Shown here in pieces: positions 41,399 to 50,347 of a stretch of 64,000 bases of DNA. Within the stretch, counting starts at the first letter, position 1; every line of letters starts with the position of its first letter. The notes beneath the pieces are model-generated. The model worked only from the letters and a program-made list of their open reading frames with translations, was not told the DNA's origin and did no database searches. Origin of the DNA: G963674685 sp964591275 (GTDB lineage: Bacteria; Lernaellota; Lernaellaia; JACKCT01); NCBI GenBank assembly GCA_964591275.1, contig CAZQAE010000006.1:46023-110022 (forward strand), given 5' to 3'. The translations under genes and the position numbers were made by a program.

Positions 41399-44125
41399 AT
41401 GCTGCGGCGTTTGATGCCCTTGATATGGATGCTCGGCCTGACGGCGAGCCTTTGCCTGGCGACCGGTTGCGGAGAAGATGAAGATGATCTGAAAGCGCCG
41501 GAGTTGCTTGCGCCCTTCCAGATCACCGCGACAGTGCCCTTTGACGGCCAGTTCAACATTCCCCTGTCGAGCAAGATGCTCGTTCATTTTCCCTATGAGT
41601 TGGATGCTTCGTCTGTCACGGGCAAAGTTTCCATCACGGACAATTCGGGGCAAGACGTTGAATTTTCCACGGAAGTGCAAAGGCAATCGATTATCATTTC
41701 ACCGCGCGGCATCTGGAAACCGCGAAACGAATACACCGTGACGGTTGCGGCGGGGGTTCGCTCCTCTGTCGATCATATCACCACGCAAGAGCGGACGATC
41801 AGTTTTACTACGGGCGTTCGCCGTCCCAAGGCTTCCGAGGATCTTTCGGTCGTTCGCGTCGATCCGGGCCCCGAGGACCTTTGCTGGGATTTTCATACAT
41901 TCCGCGTTTACTTCAACGAGCCGATCAAACGAACCTCGCTCAAGTATGGTCAAAGCGTTCGTTTTACAAAGAAGGGAAGCGACGAACTGATTTCGGGCAA
42001 CTTATTCGGGCGCGGCAATCAGATCGTTTTCGATCCCGACGAGGATCTGGAGCCGGACGAAACATATCAAATGACAATCACGACGGATTTGCATGACTAC
42101 CAGGACACAGGCATGACCGTGGACTACGTTGCGGAGTTCACACCTCGCTCCACCGGCGAGCGCGTATACCTGGCGATGGACAAGTGCCCCACAATCGTTG
42201 AGGGACTATGTTTCTACGGCGCCGTATCGGAAGACGAATTGCCGCTGAGCAAGTTCATCGACCGCAATCTCAACTCCATGTTCGCCGATTCGATCATGCT
42301 CGGCGCCACGAATATCCGTGTGGGCTCCAGGCTCTGGAACGAATTTGCCGATCCGAAAGTATCGCCCGACCGGATTCCCTTCGTCGTGCGAAAGGGTCAA
42401 AAACTGGTGTCTCCGGGGATATCGTCTCTGGCCGGCGGCACAATCCCGACAGGAATCAACTCCGGGCAGGTGACGATTACAACTATGACCGACACCATCG
42501 GTGAAATGATCGGTTCCGAGTACGTCCACGGCGTTGCCGGACTGCCCTCGGTTATCAAACTAACGATGGACTCTTCCTTTGCGATGGAAGACGGCACAGC
42601 CGTGGCCATTATCGGGCAGCCGGTCCTGGGCAGCACCCTGACTGGCCATGCCACGGTGAGCCGGATTGAAAACACCGTGGATTACGAAACCATGCACCTC
42701 GAAGTCGTCGGTTTTTCCGAAATAGAACTGATCAACGAATACGTGCCCGTGACAATGACTCTGCGTATGGTGCCGCCCCCGACCATGCCGGCGCGAGAAT
42801 ACGACACGACGCCTCCGGTTCTCATCTCCGTGTCGCCGGCTGATGTGACCGTTTCGCCCGAAGACATCTCGGAAAGCGTCGTCAACCGCAGGGCCGGAGA
42901 AGACATCGTCGTCGTTTTCGATGAACCGATAGACCCCGACGGAATCAGCGAACAAATTATGTTGGAAGGCCCGAACGGTCGCGTGGACGGAGAGTATGAA
43001 CTCTACAATCCCAGGGTCATCTTTAACCCTGATGAACCTCTTGATCCCGATACGGAGTATAAGGTCACTATCGGAACGGGGATAACGGATATCAGCGGCA
43101 ACCATTTTGAAAAAGAGCGGCGCAGCTATTTTACAACCATGCCGCGGCAATCGTCGACAGAGGATGCACCACTACTTTGCGCGCAGTCGCCGGGTCTTTA
43201 CGTCAATTCGCGTCTTCCCGCCAATTTCTTCCCGGAGCTGTATTTTTCTCAAATCATCGACGAAGATTCGCTTGTCTATGGAGACACTTACGGCGTTTAT
43301 GATGTCACCGACGGCGGTCGCGAGCTTGTTTCCGCCACGCCGATTTACCACTCCATCTTCGTTCGGATCGCGCCTGATGAGCAGCTCACGCCGGGCCACC
43401 AATATAGTCTGGAGGCCACCGAAGGCCTCACCAACATCGACGGCCTAGCTCTGGATACGGACGTTGACAGGCAGCCCGGTGGACCGGATATTCTCATCCC
43501 TTTTAGCGCCGTCGCATATTCCAAAGCGATTCAGTCCGTCTTCATCACCTATCCGTATGCCGACGCCGATGTGGACGGCTATATCAACGACGGTGAATAT
43601 CCTATTGAAACCAATTATATGGAAATGGATTTTCCTCTCATTTCCGAGCGTTCCTATATGATGGGATATATGCCCATCACCGTTTATTCGGCAACCAAAA
43701 ATGTGTTGGGCGATCCCGTACTTCCCATCGATATCGAACCGTCTTCCATCCTTTACGCCTCAAACACTTCGATGTCTTTGTTCAAAGTCGATGGCCCGGC
43801 GCTTTTGGACATGGGCCGGATTTCCATCGAGCTGATCTACCCGTCTTCCGCGGACATCTATTTGGCCAATGACGGGTTTGCCGGCGTGGACACCGATACA
43901 ACCATGAATTTCAATCTTGAAAACTCACTGCTGAATACAATCGTGGACCACAGGGCCTATTTCAAGATCCCTAGCGCTTTACGATTTTCCAAAGATGGTC
44001 GGATGATGGTGCTGATAAAAGGCATGGCGGAAATTGCCATGACAATTCCTGGGCTGGACCCGATTATCATCCCCATTTTTACGAATATGACGACGTCCAC
44101 TCCGCCCTCGCGCCGCGGTTTCTAG
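41399..44125 (+). CDS. Large Big_5 (Ig-like) lipoprotein paired with the FadL porin
   Basis: 908 residues. The lipobox is CLATGC near residue 24, followed by an acidic stretch (GEDEDD). At least three Big_5 Ig-like repeats are visible, each with the 'PFDG..NIPLSSKMLVHFPYELD' or 'VVVFDEPIDPDGIS' pattern and the closing 'Y.VTI..G..D..G' (about 35-140, 160-250, 465-580). The remainder is beta-rich without a recognised enzyme domain. Surface display with a role in substrate capture for the neighbouring porin is plausible but inferred from co-transcription only. Confidence 0.8.
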   Translation: MLRRLMPLIWMLGLTASLCLATGCGEDEDDLKAPELLAPFQITATVPFDGQFNIPLSSKMLVHFPYELDASSVTGKVSITDNSGQDVEFSTEVQRQSIIISPRGIWKPRNEYTVTVAAGVRSSVDHITTQERTISFTTGVRRPKASEDLSVVRVDPGPEDLCWDFHTFRVYFNEPIKRTSLKYGQSVRFTKKGSDELISGNLFGRGNQIVFDPDEDLEPDETYQMTITTDLHDYQDTGMTVDYVAEFTPRSTGERVYLAMDKCPTIVEGLCFYGAVSEDELPLSKFIDRNLNSMFADSIMLGATNIRVGSRLWNEFADPKVSPDRIPFVVRKGQKLVSPGISSLAGGTIPTGINSGQVTITTMTDTIGEMIGSEYVHGVAGLPSVIKLTMDSSFAMEDGTAVAIIGQPVLGSTLTGHATVSRIENTVDYETMHLEVVGFSEIELINEYVPVTMTLRMVPPPTMPAREYDTTPPVLISVSPADVTVSPEDISESVVNRRAGEDIVVVFDEPIDPDGISEQIMLEGPNGRVDGEYELYNPRVIFNPDEPLDPDTEYKVTIGTGITDISGNHFEKERRSYFTTMPRQSSTEDAPLLCAQSPGLYVNSRLPANFFPELYFSQIIDEDSLVYGDTYGVYDVTDGGRELVSATPIYHSIFVRIAPDEQLTPGHQYSLEATEGLTNIDGLALDTDVDRQPGGPDILIPFSAVAYSKAIQSVFITYPYADADVDGYINDGEYPIETNYMEMDFPLISERSYMMGYMPITVYSATKNVLGDPVLPIDIEPSSILYASNTSMSLFKVDGPALLDMGRISIELIYPSSADIYLANDGFAGVDTDTTMNFNLENSLLNTIVDHRAYFKIPSALRFSKDGRMMVLIKGMAEIAMTIPGLDPIIIPIFTNMTTSTPPSRRGF

Positions 44126-44458
44126 GACTGTTCAGTCGTGGATGGGTCTCGCAACGCGAAAACACACAGTCGAGGGCGGCTGTGCCGAATGACGAATGGC
44201 CTGTCGAAAGCCTCAAGGTCGAGCGGCAAATTTCGAGCGTTGAATTGATTTCGCATTCCGCATTCGTAATTCCACAATGGCCTAGTCGCTCCTATCCGCC
44301 TTCGCCAAGGCTTCCTCCTTCGCTAAAGCTATGGCGGACAAGTCGGCGCGACCGAGCAATCGCGGTTGAAAACCGATCCATAAGTCACGACAGGAATGTC
44401 GCTCCTACACACCCGCACTCATACCTCATACTTCATACTTCATACTTCATCCCTTCCG
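44126..44458. other. Intergenic repeat-rich region
   Basis: No gene is recognised. It contains heptamers (GCATTCC/GCATTCG/TAATTCC, about 44247-44270), an inverted pair TCCGCC (about 44297) / GGCGGA (about 44334), a REP-like stretch with TCGCGGTTGAAAACC (about 44360-44374), and an ATACCTC/ATACTTC heptamer array (about 44420-44450) ending at the next gene. Confidence 0.6.
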
Positions 44459-45961
44459 TCACGGCGTCCATTCGTCGGAGCCGATGTCCCAACCAGCGCC
44501 CCAGGGACGCGGATCGCCATCGAAATCATAATCGACAAGATCGAGGTCAATCCAGGTATGCGGATTCCCGCCGGCGTCAATGCATGGGCTTCCCGGTGCC
44601 AGGTGCCGGTCCTCTTCACTGACGAAAAGCGCCTGTGCACTGATGTTCCCCGCAGATTCCGCGCACTGCAGCCAATTGCATCGGTTAACACTTTCGATGT
44701 CGGTGATCGTGCGGTACGGCGTTTCAATCAGCGCGCCATTGCTCAGCAAATCATTATGTTGCAATGTGACCTGTGCGTCCTGGCCGCTGTTGATCGCCAT
44801 GGCCTGCGCCAGACCCACTCCACTGAGAATGATGTTGTTGACGAGCAGGGCTTCGCCTCCCAGGTTCAGGCCAATGCTCACCAAGCCTGCCCCGCCGAAA
44901 ATGAGGTTGTTTGACATAACCAGATAACTCGTTTGGTAGGCCTCCACGCCTACCGATGTCCCAGTAACCATTCCCGCGAAAATCTGGTTGTTTATAAAAA
45001 GCGCCGAAGCCTGGTAACCGACGAACACGGCGCGGGATTCGCCATAAACGCTGTAAGTATCGGAACTCACAATGACATTGTTATAAAAGGTCGCTTCACC
45101 CTGGACGTTCACGCCGATGGACAAGACAGTCAGATATGACGCCCCTGCCGCCCCGCCCTGGATGTAATTGCCGAAAACGAAGGCGTTGGCGCCGGGATGA
45201 ATAATCACGCCGCAGGATTCCGCCGTCCCGGAGTCGGCAGTAATGACGTCGGCGCCCACGATAATATTGCCGTTAAGCTCCACCTCGCCGCCGAATATTT
45301 CAACAGCGCAGGAAGTAAAATTCAAAATACCGCCAACGAGCACGAAACCTTCAATGACCACTACGCCATTGTGCCCCTGCGTTGGGATATTCACCGCCGC
45401 CTTCCGGTCGGCGATGATGGTCGAGGGAAAATCTTCGTAATTCCTGGTCCAATCGCTTGTCGTATAACCGCCGTACAGCGAAACCGGCGTATTGACCGTT
45501 TCGTTGTACTCGCCATGCGCGACAAATACCCATTTCCCCTGACTTTGGGCCAGCTCGACGCCGGCGCCTATCGAACGTAGAGGCTGCGCCTTCGTGCCGG
45601 GATTGGCGTCATCGCCCCCCGTTGACACGAATACGCCGATTTCATCGGTCGGATTCTCCACGTCGGCATCGTCGTCCACATCATCATCCACGTCATCGTC
45701 GATATCGTCGTCGGTGTCGTCATTAATGTCGTCATCGACATCATCATCAAAAAAGTCATCGTCCGCGTCATCGTCAACGTCGTCGTCGCTGTCGTCATTG
45801 AGGTCGTCATCAGAAGTGTCGTCGTCCCCGCCGTCCTGGCCATCGTCATCGCCGACGGATGCCCTATCGCCGGAAACGCACGCAAGGCTGATAGAGCCAA
45901 TGATCACAAGAATTGCGATAAGAAAAAACTTTCGGAGAAAAAGATCAGCATTGTGGTTCAT
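44459..45961 (-). CDS. Asp-rich lipoprotein with right-handed beta-helix
   Basis: 500 residues. The signal peptide ends SISLAC (lipobox). An Asp/Val/Asn-rich linker covers about 38-100. A DUF1565/parallel beta-helix domain follows: VSTGGDDANPGTKAQPLRSIGAGVELAQ, then repeated coils such as NNVIVSS, NNQIFAG, NNLIFGG, NNIILSG. The C-terminal LAPGSPCIDAG ... DIGSDEWTP is typical of these surface beta-helix proteins, some of which cleave polysaccharides. No catalytic residues were identified, so binding is as likely as hydrolysis. The poly-Asp DNA (45655-45830) is built from GAT/GAC repeats. Confidence 0.85.
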   Translation of the reverse strand: MNHNADLFLRKFFLIAILVIIGSISLACVSGDRASVGDDDGQDGGDDDTSDDDLNDDSDDDVDDDADDDFFDDDVDDDINDDTDDDIDDDVDDDVDDDADVENPTDEIGVFVSTGGDDANPGTKAQPLRSIGAGVELAQSQGKWVFVAHGEYNETVNTPVSLYGGYTTSDWTRNYEDFPSTIIADRKAAVNIPTQGHNGVVVIEGFVLVGGILNFTSCAVEIFGGEVELNGNIIVGADVITADSGTAESCGVIIHPGANAFVFGNYIQGGAAGASYLTVLSIGVNVQGEATFYNNVIVSSDTYSVYGESRAVFVGYQASALFINNQIFAGMVTGTSVGVEAYQTSYLVMSNNLIFGGAGLVSIGLNLGGEALLVNNIILSGVGLAQAMAINSGQDAQVTLQHNDLLSNGALIETPYRTITDIESVNRCNWLQCAESAGNISAQALFVSEEDRHLAPGSPCIDAGGNPHTWIDLDLVDYDFDGDPRPWGAGWDIGSDEWTP

Positions 45962-46128
45962 AGCGGCAACCTCTTTGGTTTGTAGTCTTTCATGCGAATG
46001 AATTTAAAGTTTTTTTTTCTCGTCTATAGTGATTTTATCATAGCGTGGGCAATTTTGAAAATCCAATTGACGATTGAGCCGGATGCGTGAATCATGTGCA
46101 CCATCGCTAATTGAGCGGAGGTGATCAA

Positions 46129-47223
46129 ATGTGTAAAGCAGTGGGAAAAACGGTCCCGACGAAATATTGGAGCCTTTTGGATGATGGGCGAATCCAGTGC
46201 GACCTGTGCCCACGTGGCTGCAAACTGAATGAAGGGCAGCGGGGATTTTGCTTCATTCGCGCCCGGCGGCAGGACCAAATCGTTCTGACATCTTATGGAC
46301 GCTCCAGCGGATTCTGCGTGGACCCGATAGAAAAAAAGCCGCTGAATCATTTTCTGCCGGGTACGCCGATTCTGTCTTTCGGAAGCGCCGGGTGCAATCT
46401 TGGCTGCAAATTCTGCCAGAATTGGGATATGAGCAAATCCCGCCAAATGGATACGCTGGCCGATCAGGCGTCGCCGGAGACCATCGCTCACGCGGCAAAA
46501 AGCCTCGGCTGCCAAAGTGTCGCCTATACTTATAACGACCCCGTTATTTTTCACGAATACGCCATCGACGTGGCGCAGGCCTGCGCCGAGCAAGAGGTCA
46601 AATCCGTCGCCGTGAGCGCCGGATACGTGAATCCAGCGCCGCGAGCAGAGTTTTACGAGCATATGCACGGGGCAAATATTGATCTCAAGGCCTTCACGGA
46701 GGATTTTTATCGAAGGCTTTGCGACGGGCATTTGCAGCCGGTGCTGGAAACGCTGAAATTTATTAAATCCGAAACCGATGTCTGGCTTGAGCTGACGACG
46801 CTGCTGATACCTGGAGAAAATGACTCCGAAAAGGAGCTGGAAAAGATGACGCAGTGGGTCGTGGAAAATCTGGGACCTGAGGTTCCGATGCACTTCAGCG
46901 CCTTTCACCCCGATTGGAAAATGCTGGAATATCCTCCCACATCCGCTCATTCACTGACAAAAGCCCGCCAAATTGCCATGAAAAACGGGGTTCGCTACGC
47001 ATTCACCGGCAACGTCCATGACGAGCGGGGAGGATCGACCTATTGCCACGAATGCGGGCAAAAGGTGATTGGCCGCGACTGGTACGTTTTGGGCGAGTGG
47101 AATCTTGATGATAAGGGGCGATGTTCGAAATGCGGCGCTGCCTGCGCCGGAATTTTCGCTAAAGAACCGGGGCAATGGGGCGCCGCGCGTCGTCCGGTAA
47201 GATTGCGGGACTTTGAAAAGTAG
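46129..47223 (+). CDS. amrS: AmmeMemoRadiSam-system radical SAM enzyme (AmrS-like)
   Basis: 364 residues. An N-terminal Cys set (CDLCPRGCKL, GFC) precedes the radical SAM motif CNLGCKFCQNW (Cys-x3-Cys-x2-Cys), and a C-terminal zinc-like pair follows (CHECG, CSKCG). This pattern is that of the AmrS family, related to pyruvate formate-lyase activases. AmrS normally works with Memo and AMMECR1 proteins, neither of which is encoded here; the reaction remains poorly defined. ATG 46129 is preceded by GGAGGTGATC, a full anti-16S match. Confidence 0.88.
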   Translation: MCKAVGKTVPTKYWSLLDDGRIQCDLCPRGCKLNEGQRGFCFIRARRQDQIVLTSYGRSSGFCVDPIEKKPLNHFLPGTPILSFGSAGCNLGCKFCQNWDMSKSRQMDTLADQASPETIAHAAKSLGCQSVAYTYNDPVIFHEYAIDVAQACAEQEVKSVAVSAGYVNPAPRAEFYEHMHGANIDLKAFTEDFYRRLCDGHLQPVLETLKFIKSETDVWLELTTLLIPGENDSEKELEKMTQWVVENLGPEVPMHFSAFHPDWKMLEYPPTSAHSLTKARQIAMKNGVRYAFTGNVHDERGGSTYCHECGQKVIGRDWYVLGEWNLDDKGRCSKCGAACAGIFAKEPGQWGAARRPVRLRDFEK

Positions 47224-47247
47224 TTTTTTGGCGACTGAAAAAAAAAC

Positions 47248-47274
47248 TAAAGTGTTTTCAACTTTGGCCGATAA
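47248..47274 (+). promoter_or_regulatory. Sigma-28 (FliA) flagellar promoter
   Basis: TAAA (47248-47251), exactly 15 bp, then GCCGATAA (47267-47274): a perfect match to the flagellar class 3 consensus. The flagellin start codon is about 180 bp downstream, so the mRNA has a long leader containing a small hairpin (AGACC/GGTCT, about 47280-47292). Confidence 0.85.
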
Positions 47275-47452
47275 CTAGAAAGACCGTGGGTCTACAGAAT
47301 TTTATTGAAAGGAGATTGAACAAAAAAACATTGCGTAAGCCTTTCGCCGGGCAAAAGTTGGGTTTCATGGATGTTTCCTAACTCAAAAAAGCTAAATGGA
47401 AGACAAAGGATTGTTTTCTAACAAGGATGAAAGTATCAAGGAGGATACGAAT

Positions 47453-48265
47453 ATGGGTATGGTAGTCACTAGCAACATCCCTTCTCTCAACGCTCAACGA
47501 AATGTCAACAGAAGCCAGGCCGGACTCGTAAAAAGTCTCGAAAGGCTCTCTTCCGGCTTCAGGATCAACCGAGCCGCGGACGACGCCGCCGGCCTCGCCA
47601 TCTCCGAAAAATTGCGTGGAAATGTTCGGGCAATGCAGCAGGCGAGCCGAAACACCTCTGATGGTATTTCGATGATCCAGACTGCTGAAGGGGCCATGGA
47701 TGAAATCAGTTCCATGCTCTTGCGCATGAAGGAACTCTCGGAACAGGCAGCCACCGGAACCGTTGGCACTTCGGAGCGTGGGTATCTCAACACCGAGTTT
47801 ACGGCGCTACGCACGGAAATCACCCGTATCGCCGACAACACCAAATACAATGACATCAATCTGCTCAACGGATCGCTCAGCAAGACGATTCAGGTGGGCA
47901 TCACAGCCACTGAGAAAATCACCATCTCCACTGGCGACGTGGACGCTACGGCCCTTTCTTTGGCCACAAGCATCTCCACTGCGACCAAGGCGCAGGCCGC
48001 TCTGACAACTTCGTCAACGGCTATCGGCACGGTTGCGGGACGCAGGTCCTCGCTCGGTTCCCTGCAGAATCGCTTTGAGTCGGTCATTTCAAGCATCGAC
48101 AATCAGGTAGAGAATCTGTCGGCCGCGGAAAGCCGCATCCGCGACGTGGACATCGCCGCTGAAACAGCGAATCTGACCAAGTTCAGCATCCTGGTGCAGG
48201 CAGGCGTAAGCATCTTGTCTCAAGCAAATCAGGCGCCGATGGCAGCGCTGTCTTTGATGGGATAG
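47453..48265 (+). CDS. fliC: Flagellin (short form)
   Basis: 270 residues, near the lower size limit. The N-terminal D0/D1 signature is complete: SNIPSLNAQRNVNRSQAGLVKSLERLSSGFRINRAADDAAGLAISEKLR. The C-terminal one is SAAESRIRDVDIAAETANLTKFSILVQAGVSILSQANQAPMAALSLMG. The variable D2/D3 part is only about 60 residues (about 140-200), Thr/Ser/Ala-rich. ATG 47453 has AAGGAGG upstream; an in-frame ATG 57 bp earlier lacks one. No other flagellar gene lies in the window. Confidence 0.95.
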   Translation: MGMVVTSNIPSLNAQRNVNRSQAGLVKSLERLSSGFRINRAADDAAGLAISEKLRGNVRAMQQASRNTSDGISMIQTAEGAMDEISSMLLRMKELSEQAATGTVGTSERGYLNTEFTALRTEITRIADNTKYNDINLLNGSLSKTIQVGITATEKITISTGDVDATALSLATSISTATKAQAALTTSSTAIGTVAGRRSSLGSLQNRFESVISSIDNQVENLSAAESRIRDVDIAAETANLTKFSILVQAGVSILSQANQAPMAALSLMG

Positions 48266-48380
48266 TAATTTCGTCTCTGATCGGTCAAGGATGGACCCCG
48301 GCAGTCATAAGGATGTGGACTTAGCCGATCGAAAAGAGCCAAGTGAGTTCGCCCGATAAAAGCGGGCTCAATCAGTTGAG

Positions 48381-48416
48381 AAGGGAAGCGGAGCAATTTG
48401 CTTCCCTTCCATTTTT
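48381..48416 (+). terminator. Rho-independent terminator after flagellin
   Basis: The stem AAGGGAAGC (48381-48389) / GCTTCCCTT (48400-48408) with a 10-nt loop is followed by a T5 run at 48412-48416. Between the stop codon and this hairpin a second stem, GCCCG/CGGGC, occurs near 48352-48366. Confidence 0.75.
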
Positions 48417-48785
48417 AAAACGCCCAGCAGGGAGCACTCGTTTGGGGGTTGAAGTCCCCCACAGGCCCGGCAGCGGGAATCGTTGGCCGGACGGCCCACC
48501 GTGCGGCGATGAAACAGAGCCGCGAACGGCAAAATCGCCGTCAGGCGATGAGTGAGCGGGTTATTGTTCGATAACCGCTTGTCTCACGCCTGCATTCGTG
48601 GCCGCGCAGTTTTTGCCAGGAAGATGCATACCCGCTCATTGTTGCATCTTCGCTAAAGCTTCAGATGCAACTGGACATTCGCGGCTCGGAAACCGCTCCT
48701 GCAATTGCGGGGGGAAACGAGCTATCGCGGTTGGAAACCGCTCCTACATTCGCGGCTCGGAAACCAATAATACTTCAGCCTTTAC
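48417..48785. other. Structured non-coding region with REP-like copies
   Basis: No gene is recognised. It has a stem GGGGG/CCCCC (about 48442-48461), a long hairpin at 48542-48592 (CAGGCG/CGCCTG with inner GTGAG/CTCAC and GGTTAT/ATAACC), an inverted pair GTTGCATCT/AGATGCAAC (about 48644-48672), and about three REP-like units TCGCGGCTCGGAAACCGCTC (48679-48703, 48725-48748, and a partial from 48750). Confidence 0.6.
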
Positions 48786-50255
48786 CTACTCCACCGCGGT
48801 GCGGCATAAGCGCATGGCCGTGTCGGTGTCGGTGAAACCGGGACTGGCGAAACGACGGAAGGCGGCGCGCGTGTCGTTGGCCGCGGCGTACATACTGCCC
48901 CCGCGATAAGCATGCGCCAGCACGCCGCCCGGTCCGGTCGGGTCAGTAGCCGGCCCCTCGAGATAGGGGATTTGATCCTCGTTGTCGAAGCCGTCCCAGG
49001 TCCATTCCCAAACGTTTCCATGCACATCGTAAAGGCCATAGTCGTTGGGCGGCAGTTGTCCGACCAGATGCGCGTCTCCAAGACCGGAATTGCCGCAATA
49101 CCATGCGATCAGGTTCAGAAGCGGATCGGCGCATCCCAGGTCCGTGACGTCGCCGTTATAAAACGCATCCTCCGATCCCGCCCGTGCGGCATATTCCCAC
49201 TCGGCTTCCGTGGGAAGGCGGAAACCATCGCAGTCCCAATTCCACTGCACATCGTCGCCGTTGATCACGTAGCAACTTTCGTAACCCAGCGCCGCGGACA
49301 GGTCGTTGCAAAATTCCACGGCGAGGGTCCAGGAAACGGCGTAAACCGGGTAATCTTCACCGCATTCCTCCTGGTGGCGGGAGATGTATCCGAAAATGCC
49401 CTTCCAGAGTTCCTGCGTCACTTCGAAAGTCGCCATATAGAAGTCGCGCGTGAGCGTAACCTCGTGTTGGGTCTCATAGGAAAGGTGTCCCAATTCCGTG
49501 TCAGGGCTGCCCATCATGAATGTGCCGGCCTCAATGAACTGCATGTCCGGCTCTTCGACAACGCCCATGAGATCGGGGCAGGAATCCTCTGTGTCATCGT
49601 CCACGTCATCATCGATGTCATCATCGATGTCGTCATCGGCGTCATCGTCGATATCATCGTTGATGTCGTCGTTGATGTCGTCGTCATCCGAATCATCATC
49701 GACGTCGTCATTCAGATCGTCATCGATATCATCATCAAGATCATCGTCTCCATCGTCATCGCATCCCATAGGTTCGACGCGGACAAAAACCGTGAAGTAG
49801 CCATCATTGTCGGCATAGCTGTCGTCGTTGACGATGAAATAAAGCTGCCCTGTCAGCAGCGATTCTTCGTCGTAATTTGATCCTGACACAAACGGAGCCC
49901 ATAGCTCGGTTCCGACCCAGCCGATCAGCGCTCCACGTGGTCCATCCGTTACAGCGCATTCCTGAGTGCAGGGCGTGTTGGAAAGTCCTGACGGCCCGAC
50001 GGGCGTTTTGTTTTCACCAAGATTCACTGTCCCCGCAGCCGAGATGATGATTCTGTCGCACCGATTCACTGAAATGTCGGTTTTGGTCCAGGCCTCATTT
50101 TTTCCACAAACAACGATCTGCGCCTCGATCACGCCGTCGTCGTCGTCAGCGCTATCGCCCGAGTCATCGTCATCGTCGCCGCAGCCAGCCAAAAGAAGCA
50201 AGGCCGCCAGGATCGCGAGAATCTTCCAAAAATTATTTTTTCGCCGCTTAGCCAT
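48786..50255 (-). CDS. Asp-rich lipoprotein fusing a PA-IL lectin-like and an FGE-sulfatase domain
   Basis: 489 residues from ATG 50255. The lipobox LLLLAGC is followed by GDDDDD. Residues about 40-165 resemble the PA-IL/LecA beta-sandwich (IIISAAGTVNLGENKTPVGPSG ... RGALIGWVG ... GQLYFIVNDDSYADNDGYFTVFV). A second Asp/Asn linker of about 60 residues (168-228) leads to an FGE-sulfatase domain: FIEAGTFMMGSP, YMATFEVTQELW, FRLPTEAEWEYAARAG, YGLYDVHGNVWEWTWD, YRGGSMYA, MRLCRTAVE. It is probably a surface glycan-binding protein; FGE catalytic cysteines are not evident. Confidence 0.85.
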   Translation of the reverse strand: MAKRRKNNFWKILAILAALLLLAGCGDDDDDSGDSADDDDGVIEAQIVVCGKNEAWTKTDISVNRCDRIIISAAGTVNLGENKTPVGPSGLSNTPCTQECAVTDGPRGALIGWVGTELWAPFVSGSNYDEESLLTGQLYFIVNDDSYADNDGYFTVFVRVEPMGCDDDGDDDLDDDIDDDLNDDVDDDSDDDDINDDINDDIDDDADDDIDDDIDDDVDDDTEDSCPDLMGVVEEPDMQFIEAGTFMMGSPDTELGHLSYETQHEVTLTRDFYMATFEVTQELWKGIFGYISRHQEECGEDYPVYAVSWTLAVEFCNDLSAALGYESCYVINGDDVQWNWDCDGFRLPTEAEWEYAARAGSEDAFYNGDVTDLGCADPLLNLIAWYCGNSGLGDAHLVGQLPPNDYGLYDVHGNVWEWTWDGFDNEDQIPYLEGPATDPTGPGGVLAHAYRGGSMYAAANDTRAAFRRFASPGFTDTDTAMRLCRTAVE

Positions 50256-50347
50256 TATTGTACGCTCAACACTGACAAGGGACGCAAACACGTTGCGCCC
50301 CTTAAAAGTTTCATCCGTGCGAGTCACTTTCGCCAAGCCAAGCCGTG

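Noticed and set aside
47275..47452. Cyclic-di-GMP riboswitch in the flagellin leader
   Set aside because: The leader has a small hairpin, but the conserved GEMM sequence blocks were not found.
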